A program made the position numbers and the translations under genes. This document shows positions 1 through 4,994 of a stretch of DNA of 5,856 bases, in pieces (position 1 is the stretch's first letter; each line of letters begins with the position of its first letter). Under the pieces are notes generated by a model that had not been told where the DNA came from, ran no database searches, and saw only the letters and a list, made by a program, of their open reading frames with translations. The stretch lies in the NCBI GenBank assembly GCA_016207225.1, contig JACQQB010000075.1, forward strand, positions 1 to 5,856, given 5' to 3'. Source of the stretch: Microcaldota archaeon. GTDB lineage: Archaea; Micrarchaeota; Micrarchaeia; Burarchaeales; JACQQB01.

Positions 1-1
1 G

Positions 2-745
2 TATGACATACAACTAGTGAAAGACGTAAAAAAGAATCGGCAATATCATATACTGCTATTCCCAAAAACAGAAACTGACACTTTAACCAACGATGCTGAA
101 TTCGGGCTTATTGTTGACATGGACTCCTATCTCAATTCGGCTGCCAAGTTCTACATGCGCTATTCCAGTATTTGCCAAGTCCTTGAACCTCTTGACTTAC
201 GGGTAGCTGAAGGATCGATAACAACCGAAGAAGCCAGGGCAATCATTGAACGAGCTTTAGATACTGAACCTACTTTTGCTCGTTTGTTCCATGATGGAAT
301 CAGGGATGCAGTTAATGGTGATTCAAATGAAAGGGCCATTTTAAGAATTGCGCTGGCCCTGATGGATGGGGACATAATGCATGGAATATTCATTTTTCAA
401 AAGTCAGCTGACATAAGGTTCAGCAAAGATTCATTACTGCAGTGCGCACAACTCCTGAGACTGGCCTACGGTTCTACGTTATTGGAGCTGGCACAACTCT
501 ACGATTCTGTCTTTAACCAGGCAGGTGAAGAAGATGAGCCTGGGGATGAAGCTAACATAGGGGTACTGGGAAGACTCCAAATCAAGGGAATAATTCGTCT
601 GGACATGGCTCTTCAAACAACAGATGCTGCTGAAATAAGAATTGCTTGCAGAGAAATTTTAGACGAAGAATTGCTTCCACCAGATGTTGTTGCCAAATCA
701 ATCCAGTTCGGACTAAAGCTTGATGACCTCGGCATTGAAGTATGA
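2..745 (+). CDS. Orphan helical protein, 5' end probably outside the window
   Basis: I do not recognise this protein. The frame is open from position 2 to the TGA at 743-745. The first in-window starts are a GTG at 17 (242 aa) and an ATG at 119 (208 aa); neither has a Shine-Dalgarno site, and the frame stays open leftward, so the true start is probably upstream. The product is soluble and looks largely alpha-helical, with no signal peptide, membrane span or known catalytic motif. Counting from the GTG, there is a basic N-terminal patch (residues 2-8), a short hydrophobic strand HILLF (11-15), helices rich in Ala/Leu/Glu/Arg, and an acidic loop EEDEPGDE (171-178) that probably separates two helical domains. 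It converges on the toxin-antitoxin operon across a 76-bp gap. It may belong with the similarly orphan helical protein at 1647-2267, but I see no clear sequence similarity. That this is a real gene is likely; its function is unknown. Confidence 0.8.
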   Translation, partial: YDIQLVKDVKKNRQYHILLFPKTETDTLTNDAEFGLIVDMDSYLNSAAKFYMRYSSICQVLEPLDLRVAEGSITTEEARAIIERALDTEPTFARLFHDGIRDAVNGDSNERAILRIALALMDGDIMHGIFIFQKSADIRFSKDSLLQCAQLLRLAYGSTLLELAQLYDSVFNQAGEEDEPGDEANIGVLGRLQIKGIIRLDMALQTTDAAEIRIACREILDEELLPPDVVAKSIQFGLKLDDLGIEV

Positions 746-784
746 TCCACATATCATTTACTAGAACTCAGACTGTCAAATTGC

Positions 785-800
785 AATGAAAAATAAGTAA
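785..800 (-). terminator. Possible T-rich terminator of the TA operon
   Basis: Read on the minus strand, this stretch 22-37 nt past the toxin stop is T-rich (TTACTTATTTTTCATT). Archaeal RNA polymerase can terminate on U-rich tracts without a hairpin. No strong stem precedes it; only an 8-bp palindrome, TTGGCCAA (803-810), lies just upstream. The assignment rests on composition and position alone. Confidence 0.3.
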
Positions 801-821
801 GCTTGGCCAAATCATACCTAC

Positions 822-1328
822 TCAGCTACTGAACTTATCTATCTCTCCTAATGCCCATTCCTTCAAATCGGTTGTTAGGAATAAGCTGGATTTTTCATGT
901 ATCTCCAAAATCATTTTTTTAGCCTCATCCTTCGTCACTACCCTTTCCCTTAAGCACCTTGTAACTATTGCAAGTGTTCCATGGGCATTCAGCCCAAAGT
1001 TGCTGGCAACTTCCCTTGCTTCCAAATCATCAGTAAAAAACAGGCCTATTCTTTCCTGCTTGCAAAGTGCCATGCACGCAACTTCACCCAGCTCAATGTC
1101 ATACTGCTCCAACAAATACTTTGCAAGGTCCTTATGCTCGCCTTTCAAACTTTTAACAAGAACATTCCTTAATTTTTTTATTCCATCCGCCAAATTCCTA
1201 TCAAACTCATCAAGCACTTCTACTGGAATGTCAATTTCTTGGAACAGGGAAAGAATACCCAAATGCCCTATCTCATTCAAATGCATAAACGGGCCGGTGT
1301 CAAAAACACTCTTTTCAACCTTTGCCAT
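822..1328 (-). CDS. PIN-domain ribonuclease toxin, DUF3368-like
   Basis: This is a predicted Mg-dependent endoribonuclease of the PIN superfamily, the toxin of a VapBC-like pair; such toxins cleave RNA when the antitoxin is lost. The N-terminal strand VFDTGPFMHLNEIG carries the first acidic residue (D10) and resembles the DTSPLIYLAKIG-type start of DUF3368 PIN proteins. IPVEVLDEF (34-42) follows, then LGEVACMAL (80-88) with E82 as the second conserved acid, and FFTDDLEAREVA (97-108) with D100/D101 as the third. FGLNAHGTLAIV (111-122) matches the usual segment after the last acid. At 168 aa it is normal for the family and looks catalytically intact. The start ATG (1326-1328) lies inside the antitoxin gene, with a 14-bp overlap, so translational coupling is expected; a GGGG run just upstream is at best a weak ribosome site. 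The RNA target cannot be read from sequence. Confidence 0.9.
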   Translation of the reverse strand: MAKVEKSVFDTGPFMHLNEIGHLGILSLFQEIDIPVEVLDEFDRNLADGIKKLRNVLVKSLKGEHKDLAKYLLEQYDIELGEVACMALCKQERIGLFFTDDLEAREVASNFGLNAHGTLAIVTRCLRERVVTKDEAKKMILEIHEKSSLFLTTDLKEWALGEIDKFSS

Positions 1329-1509
1329 ACAAGCCCCAGTTAATGTCTTCTTTTATTGCCGCTTCAAGCCTCTCGGCCTTTGTTTTTCTGACAAGTTCCC
1401 GGATAGCTTCCCTGATAAGCTCAGACCTGTTGGCAAACCATCCTTCCTTGATCAATTCATCTATCGCTTCGAGTAGCCTTGGCGTTATCTTTGCCGGCAC
1501 GGTTTCCAT
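1315..1509 (-). CDS. Ribbon-helix-helix antitoxin (CopG/VapB-like)
   Basis: This 64-residue DNA-binding antitoxin is the first gene of the operon and partners the PIN toxin. The N-terminal strand TVPAKIT (3-9) would form the two-stranded ribbon of the dimer. Helix A is PRLLEAIDELIKEG (10-23). WFANRSELIREAIREL (24-39) gives the NRSE turn and helix B, a classic archaeal RHH pattern. The tail from about residue 44 to 64 (AERLEAAIKEDINWGLYGKG) is the usual toxin-binding extension. The ATG at 1507-1509 is set by an AGGTG Shine-Dalgarno site (1515-1519) with a 5-nt spacer. Antitoxins of this type normally repress their own operon, alone and more tightly with toxin. A perfect palindrome 13 nt upstream of the start is a strong candidate for the binding site. 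The 14-bp overlap with the toxin is typical of such pairs. Confidence 0.92.
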   Translation of the reverse strand: METVPAKITPRLLEAIDELIKEGWFANRSELIREAIRELVRKTKAERLEAAIKEDINWGLYGKG

Positions 1510-1514
1510 TTAAA

Positions 1515-1519
1515 CACCT
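1515..1519 (-). promoter_or_regulatory. Ribosome binding site of the antitoxin
   Basis: Minus-strand AGGTG is complementary to the archaeal 16S 3' end and lies 5 nt before the ATG at 1509. It fixes the antitoxin start and supports leadered translation of this operon. Confidence 0.65.
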
Positions 1520-1522
1520 AAT

Positions 1523-1542
1523 AGTATTACCATGGTAATACT
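1523..1542. promoter_or_regulatory. 20-bp perfect palindrome, probable RHH operator
   Basis: AGTATTACCATGGTAATACT is identical to its own reverse complement over all 20 bases and ends 13 nt upstream of the antitoxin ATG. A perfect 20-mer palindrome is expected far less than once by chance in a window this size (about 0.006 under equal base use). The two half-sites AGTATTACC/GGTAATACT suit a pair of RHH dimers. The site lies between, or overlaps, the candidate TATA boxes and the transcription start of the TA operon, so binding there would block initiation. It is also about 20 bp from the TATA-like element of the divergent gene. Operator function is inferred from position and symmetry. Confidence 0.75.
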
Positions 1543-1570
1543 TTTAAAGCTTAGCGTAGGGTTTTTATAG
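1541..1570 (-). promoter_or_regulatory. Promoter of the TA operon (two TATA candidates)
   Basis: Two minus-strand TATA-like elements are visible: CTTTAAAAG (1550-1542) and CTATAAAAAC (1570-1561). With the archaeal spacing of about 26 nt, the first would start RNA near 1519, leaving a leader of about 11 nt that holds just the AGGTG site. The second would start RNA near 1540, inside the palindrome. In both cases the palindrome sits where a repressor would act. I cannot tell which box is used. Confidence 0.45.
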
Positions 1571-1586
1571 TCCAAGACATATAATA
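1562..1586 (+). promoter_or_regulatory. Rightward promoter candidates, divergent from the TA operon
   Basis: On the plus strand TTTTTATA (1562-1569) follows a purine-rich GTAGGG and could act as TATA box and BRE, placing the start near 1592. A second element, ACATATAATA (1577-1586), would place it near 1607. Either gives a leader of about 40-55 nt before the ATG at 1647. The first box is the same DNA as the distal minus-strand box, so the two directions may compete for one TBP site. Confidence 0.4.
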
Positions 1587-1632
1587 AACAGTCAAAGGCT
1601 CATGTCTTTGATGAGTCTTATTCTAAAAAATG

Positions 1633-1641
1633 TTAGAGGTG
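1633..1641 (+). promoter_or_regulatory. Ribosome binding site that decides the start at 1647
   Basis: TTAGAGGTG contains the GAGGTG core, 5 nt before ATG 1647. The upstream in-frame ATG at 1602 has only a poorly spaced AAAGG. The same TTAGAGGT with the same 6-nt distance from GAGGT to ATG precedes the gene at 2346, which strengthens the choice of 1647. Confidence 0.7.
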
Positions 1642-1646
1642 TAAAC

Positions 1647-2267
1647 ATGGCTATGGGTATGGATTTAGGTTTGAGTGCAGGAGGCCGCAGTAATCCACAA
1701 TCTAGAAATAACGGGGACTTTAAAAGGCTACTGACACATGATAATCCAATTTTTTTAGTACTTGATAATGTAACTATTAACGGTCGTAATGTTCGTTTAC
1801 TTAATCCAGATGGTGCCTTAAGGTTTCTTTTGGAAAGAACTGACCGAAGAATAGTAAGTAGAGATGATCCACCGCAGGATGTCACACTCTTGGCAATATC
1901 AAGAGCTCAACGTGCATTGAATACGCTTTATACTGATCCAAGTGCTGGAAGAGACCCAGAAGTATTGGAGTCAATGCAAAGCTCTATTTCTATTGCAATA
2001 GACGACACGACACACATAACAAACACAGCTGATAAGATTACTGCATTACTGGTTATAATGGAAGCACAAATAGTCGTCAACAGGAACAATCGAGAAGAAA
2101 AGCATGAAGCTGCACAAAAAACACTTATTTCTGCAATTAAAGAGCTACAAAACCTAGACATCACTGACAAGTACAATACCGCCGTAATTACGGCAGTTGC
2201 AGAAGCATCTGTAATCCTAGTAAAAGCACTACCTGTTCCTGACCTTCAGGTAAATGACAGCTCCTAG
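1647..2267 (+). CDS. Orphan helical protein, 206 aa
   Basis: I do not recognise this protein. The longest reading frame starts at ATG 1602 (221 aa), but the strong Shine-Dalgarno site sits before the internal ATG at 1647, giving 206 aa; the extra 15 residues would then be leader. The N-terminus (1-25) is flexible and Gly/Asn/Ser-rich. A short beta section, IFLVLDNVTINGRNVRLL (35-52), follows. The rest, from about residue 75 to 195, looks alpha-helical, with a hydrophobic stretch ITALLVIMEAQIVV (131-144) that is more like a buried helix than a membrane span, then a charged NRNNREEKHEAAQK segment. There is no signal peptide, cysteine cluster or catalytic motif. It is divergent from the TA operon and 78 bp upstream of the beta-helix gene on the same strand. 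A hairpin with a U-rich tract follows it, so it may be largely its own transcript. Confidence 0.78.
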   Translation: MAMGMDLGLSAGGRSNPQSRNNGDFKRLLTHDNPIFLVLDNVTINGRNVRLLNPDGALRFLLERTDRRIVSRDDPPQDVTLLAISRAQRALNTLYTDPSAGRDPEVLESMQSSISIAIDDTTHITNTADKITALLVIMEAQIVVNRNNREEKHEAAQKTLISAIKELQNLDITDKYNTAVITAVAEASVILVKALPVPDLQVNDSS

Positions 2268-2278
2268 AGGAATATAAC

Positions 2279-2327
2279 AGGCCTAAGAGAAGAATCCATT
2301 TCTTCGGGCCTTGTCTTTGTTTATTTT
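2279..2327 (+). terminator. Hairpin followed by a U-rich tract
   Basis: AGGCC (2279-2283) pairs with GGCCT (2307-2311), and GAAGAA (2289-2294) pairs with TTCTTC (2300-2305), around a TCCAT loop. The stem is interrupted by a 5-nt bulge on the left and one unpaired G on the right. TTGTCTTTGTTTATTTT follows at once. This resembles an intrinsic terminator and begins 11 nt after the stop at 2267. Because no good TATA box stands at the right distance before the next gene, partial read-through, or a role as a processing or stability element, is also possible. Confidence 0.5.
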
Positions 2328-2331
2328 AATA

Positions 2332-2339
2332 TTAGAGGT
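2332..2339 (+). promoter_or_regulatory. Ribosome binding site of the beta-helix gene
   Basis: TTAGAGGT holds a GAGGT core 6 nt before ATG 2346, the same box and spacing as at the gene starting at 1647. It fixes the start of this gene. Confidence 0.65.
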
Positions 2340-2345
2340 TAAACC

Positions 2346-3635
2346 ATGACATCCAACATGATCGCTGTAAAATCAATAAATGAACACGCAAGGGCTTTGG
2401 CTTCACAAGGCCGAATAACTTGGATAGACGTTCATAACTTGGCTGTTGCCCTTAGAGACAATGGCAAACATGCACCCTCCTTGCTAGGATTTTTCAGAAC
2501 CCCCCAAACAGACAGATATCCAGCAGCAGAAGCTGTTATCAAAAACGTCCGCGGGGACGAAGCTCAGAGAGCATTTTTTAGTTTTCTTGGTGTTAAAGTT
2601 GCAAGCTCAGTAGAAAGGCCACCCTTATTTACGGATGCGGTTACTCAATCCCAAACAGACGCAACTACGCATCCTTTAGATGACTCAGGCCAAGCAAATG
2701 GCGGATCAAAACACATATACGTGGACCAGAGCGTAATTGAAAACATTAAGAATAACGGCTATAGGCTCCACGCATTCGAAGGACTATCTGCTGCAGCAAA
2801 AGAGGCAATAGAAAGTGGCGAAGTCGTTGAGATGGAATTCTTTGGCAGGAAGCGCTTTGGCTATTTTAATAAAAACGGACCAAAGAATGACGGTGGGTTT
2901 GTTGAGCTAAGCGCAAAGGTGGACAATTCCTACATTGGAAAGGATGCTGCTGTTCTTGACTATGCAATGGTAACAGCCAAAAGCACAGTGCGTGGAAACG
3001 CAAGAGTTTCAGGAAGTGCAATTATCGAATCTAGTGACATATCCGAAAACGCTGATGTCACTGGCCATGCAATAGTGGTGAAATCTGAAGTTTCAGATAA
3101 TGCAAGAGTATTAAAACATGCAGCTATTGAAGCTAGCAAGATACTTGGAAAAGCTGAAGTAACTGATCGTGCAAAAGTGAACTATTCCGAAGTTTCTGAC
3201 AATGCAAAAGTCTCCGAGCACGCTATCCTTGAGAACGGTGCAAAAGTCTCCGGCAACGCAAAAATCTTTGGGAACCCTGTGGTTTGTGATGGTTCCAAAG
3301 TTTATGGAGATGCAGAAATTTCAGGAGAATCACTTGTTTCTGGTGCCGAAGTCTTTGGAGATGCTGAAGTTTACGATAATGCAAGAGTACTTCCAAAATG
3401 TAAGGTATATGGTCACGCTGCCGTCTACGGCTCTGCATGTGTCTCTGTTGATTACCATACCAACCTACCATGCGAGATTTATGGCGATGCATACATTCGT
3501 GGAGAAGCACAAGTTATCAGCTCTATTATCCATGGAGATACAACGCTTTCAGGAGATGTACAAGTTATCTATTCCAGAATATCCAAAAACACCAATCTCT
3601 CTACTGGCACAATAAATTCTGAAGAAATAAGCTAA
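2346..3635 (+). CDS. Left-handed beta-helix (hexapeptide-repeat) protein with unknown N-terminus
   Basis: This protein has three parts. Residues 1-100 are a mixed, mostly helical region I cannot assign. Residues 100-122 are a Gln/Thr/Ser/Gly-rich linker. Residues 123-189 are a small domain (IYVDQSVIENIKNNGYRL, then VVEMEFFGRKRFGYF). From about 190 to 425 runs a long left-handed beta-helix made of roughly 38 six-residue steps such as VSDNAR, VSGNAK and VYGDAE. The known family comprises LbetaH proteins: acyl- and nucleotidyltransferase-like enzymes and YdcK-like proteins. GHA and EHA turns occur (239-242, 291-293), but no classical acyltransferase catalytic region is evident, so a structural or scaffold role is equally possible. 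One loop, 366-378, breaks the repeat and is flanked by C365 and C376; C314 and C352 are the only other cysteines. No signal peptide is present. Near-identical 14-15-nt DNA repeats show recent coil duplication. The transglutaminase-like gene follows after 82 bp. Confidence 0.88.
   Translation: MTSNMIAVKSINEHARALASQGRITWIDVHNLAVALRDNGKHAPSLLGFFRTPQTDRYPAAEAVIKNVRGDEAQRAFFSFLGVKVASSVERPPLFTDAVTQSQTDATTHPLDDSGQANGGSKHIYVDQSVIENIKNNGYRLHAFEGLSAAAKEAIESGEVVEMEFFGRKRFGYFNKNGPKNDGGFVELSAKVDNSYIGKDAAVLDYAMVTAKSTVRGNARVSGSAIIESSDISENADVTGHAIVVKSEVSDNARVLKHAAIEASKILGKAEVTDRAKVNYSEVSDNAKVSEHAILENGAKVSGNAKIFGNPVVCDGSKVYGDAEISGESLVSGAEVFGDAEVYDNARVLPKCKVYGHAAVYGSACVSVDYHTNLPCEIYGDAYIRGEAQVISSIIHGDTTLSGDVQVIYSRISKNTNLSTGTINSEEIS
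2913..3620 (+). repeat. Coding repeat region for the beta-helix coils
   Basis: The DNA encodes a run of hexapeptide steps with an 18-nt unit. Most copies have diverged, but some remain identical: GATAATGCAAGAGTA occurs at 3096-3110 and 3375-3389, and TGCAAAAGTCTCCG at 3203-3216 and 3239-3252. The second pair is exactly 36 nt apart, or two hexads. This suggests growth by slippage or unequal recombination in whole-turn steps, which keeps the frame. A +1-frame open stretch of 137 codons inside it is a by-product of the repeat. Confidence 0.75.
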
Positions 3636-3686
3636 GAATCCAAGACAATTAGTAAATTGAAAGGGATTCGAACCTGAAGGTAATTA

Positions 3687-3713
3687 ATGAAAAATTAGGT
3701 AATGAACTGGTGA
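3687..3713 (+). promoter_or_regulatory. Leader of the transglutaminase-like gene with two three-codon mini-ORFs and its SD
   Basis: Before ATG 3718 stand two tiny open frames: ATG AAA AAT TAG (3687-3698) and ATG AAC TGG TGA (3702-3713). The first is preceded by GAAGGT at good spacing. The stop of the second is part of GGTGA (3709-3713), the Shine-Dalgarno site of the main gene, 4 nt from its ATG. The GGTGA site fixes the start at 3718. Whether the mini-ORFs are translated is unknown; short frames like these also arise by chance. Confidence 0.4.
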
Positions 3714-3717
3714 ATCA

Positions 3718-4899
3718 ATGGATCAATTTACACAAGTTAATAAATCTACACCGCAAAGGCCAGCAGAAAGTCAAAGGACTGCCAATGGCTCCTTTTCACA
3801 TCAAGAACCAAAAGATGATGGGATAATGGTTTTTAAAGGTCCTAAACGAGAACAAGGTGAAAAGTTCGTTCCACATGATCCGATGTTTTCAATACTTAGC
3901 GGCATGTTTAGTAATGGCGTAACTTCCTTTTCCTACAATTCAGCGGCAGCATATATTGCAATGAATGCTGGACTAAGTATAACCCCATGGATTCCTCCAA
4001 GAATCAAAGACAACAAAAGGCTCTGCTTCACAACTACTACAAGATTTTTTGGGTTTCAAGCTCCACTCACTCCAGTAATAAATACTTCCGATGATACCCA
4101 AGATTATACCATAACCCACGAAATAGCTGCAATCGCAAATGGCTCATTTTACAATACTTGTAAAGGAATCCAAAATGACGAGCGCATGAGGGCCCTTGCA
4201 TACTATATAATACAAAGGTACGATGCACAGGGCGTAAGCGAGGTAATAGATGCCCTTGCGCGCTGGGTATCCCTCAACATCTACTTGTTTAATATAGTTA
4301 ATATAAATCAAAAAATGGCGGATATAAAGAAAGAAGGCCCTCTAGTTCCGAGTGAAGGTATTGCTCAAGACCTTGATGTCCGAGTTAATCATTCATTCCT
4401 AAGCGGAGCTGAGATAATAAGAAAAGGTGGGCTGTGCCATGACTTTGCTAATCTGCTAAGCGACCTTCTTAACAGCGTGGGTATCCCAGCAAGACCGGTA
4501 ATGGTTACTTGGCTTGGAGCGGAAGTTAGTAGTAACAAAAATGAACCAAAACAGGGTGCCCATGCATTCGTTGAGGTCTATGTTCCTGAAACTGGCAAAA
4601 TTTATATTGATGCAATGCCCTCTGAATCAGTTGACGGGGTTTTCGGATATGTAAGGCGTGCAAAAAACGCAAAAGAACTTGTCGAACTGTTTCTCTTACT
4701 CGGGAATCCTAACTTGGTTATATTCAATATGCAGATAACAGGCGCAATGCCATCAGAGTCCGTAACACCAGAACTAAGGGCTTTGCTGGAACAATATCCT
4801 GCAACCTATGCAAGGCAGCCGGAATTCTTGGAAATATTCAGCAGTTTTCTTGCAAAATATGGAGATGACTACTGGATACATTTTGTGCAAAAGCTGTAG
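3718..4899 (+). CDS. Transglutaminase-like (papain-fold) cysteine protein
   Basis: This is a predicted cysteine enzyme of the transglutaminase-like superfamily, whose members crosslink, deamidate or, most often in prokaryotes, hydrolyse amide bonds in proteins. The core is clear: GGLCHDFANLLSDLLNSVGIPARPV (residues 237-261) holds the nucleophile C240, GAHAFVEVYV (280-289) the catalytic H282, and IYIDAMPSE (295-303) the acid D298. All three residues are present at family spacing, so it looks active. Upstream, ALARWVSLNIYL (179-190) matches the usual helix before the core. Residues 1-45 are hydrophilic and probably disordered. Residues 50-175, which contain no domain I recognise, form a family-specific N-terminal region, and about 80 residues follow the triad. 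There is no signal peptide or membrane span, which argues for a cytoplasmic role, unlike many secreted relatives. Its substrate is unknown. It lies 82 bp after the beta-helix gene with no terminator between, so co-transcription is plausible. Confidence 0.88.
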   Translation: MDQFTQVNKSTPQRPAESQRTANGSFSHQEPKDDGIMVFKGPKREQGEKFVPHDPMFSILSGMFSNGVTSFSYNSAAAYIAMNAGLSITPWIPPRIKDNKRLCFTTTTRFFGFQAPLTPVINTSDDTQDYTITHEIAAIANGSFYNTCKGIQNDERMRALAYYIIQRYDAQGVSEVIDALARWVSLNIYLFNIVNINQKMADIKKEGPLVPSEGIAQDLDVRVNHSFLSGAEIIRKGGLCHDFANLLSDLLNSVGIPARPVMVTWLGAEVSSNKNEPKQGAHAFVEVYVPETGKIYIDAMPSESVDGVFGYVRRAKNAKELVELFLLLGNPNLVIFNMQITGAMPSESVTPELRALLEQYPATYARQPEFLEIFSSFLAKYGDDYWIHFVQKL

Positions 4900-4963
4900 T
4901 CCACTCAAAATCATACAAAGATCAATCGTGTGTATGAGAAAATCCTACCCTAACTCACTATAA

Positions 4964-4974
4964 TTATTTATATG
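4964..4974 (+). promoter_or_regulatory. TATA box for a probably leaderless mRNA
   Basis: TATTTATATG is an archaeal-type TATA box centred near 4970. With a start about 26 nt downstream, RNA would begin at or within a base or two of the ATG at 4995. No Shine-Dalgarno sequence lies between the box and that ATG. Together these suggest a leaderless transcript and an independent promoter for the last gene. Confidence 0.6.
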
Positions 4975-4994
4975 GAAAATGTAAGATTATTATC

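Noticed and set aside
1000..1476. A 158-codon plus-strand open frame across the TA operon.
   Set aside because: It is antisense to two well-recognised genes, has a low-complexity Ser/Phe-rich translation and no ribosome site.
1602..1646. A longer N-terminus for the orphan protein, starting at ATG 1602.
   Set aside because: The strong GAGGTG site precedes ATG 1647, and ATG 1602 has only a badly spaced AAAGG. A near-leaderless start at 1602 cannot be fully excluded.
2181..2194. A perfect 14-bp palindrome, GCCGTAATTACGGC, inside the orphan gene at 1647-2267.
   Set aside because: A palindrome of this length is expected by chance about once in a few windows of this size; it lies within coding sequence and shares no half-site with the TA operator beyond GTAAT.
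3202..3615. A 137-codon plus-strand frame and an opposite-strand frame inside the beta-helix gene.
   Set aside because: Both are by-products of the 18-nt coding repeat; their translations show no domain.
3663..3674. Minus-strand GGTTCGAATCCC resembles a tRNA T-loop and could suggest a tRNA gene or an attachment-site remnant.
   Set aside because: Only two of the five T-stem pairs form and no acceptor, D or anticodon arm can be folded around it. No integrase gene is nearby, so I treat it as chance.
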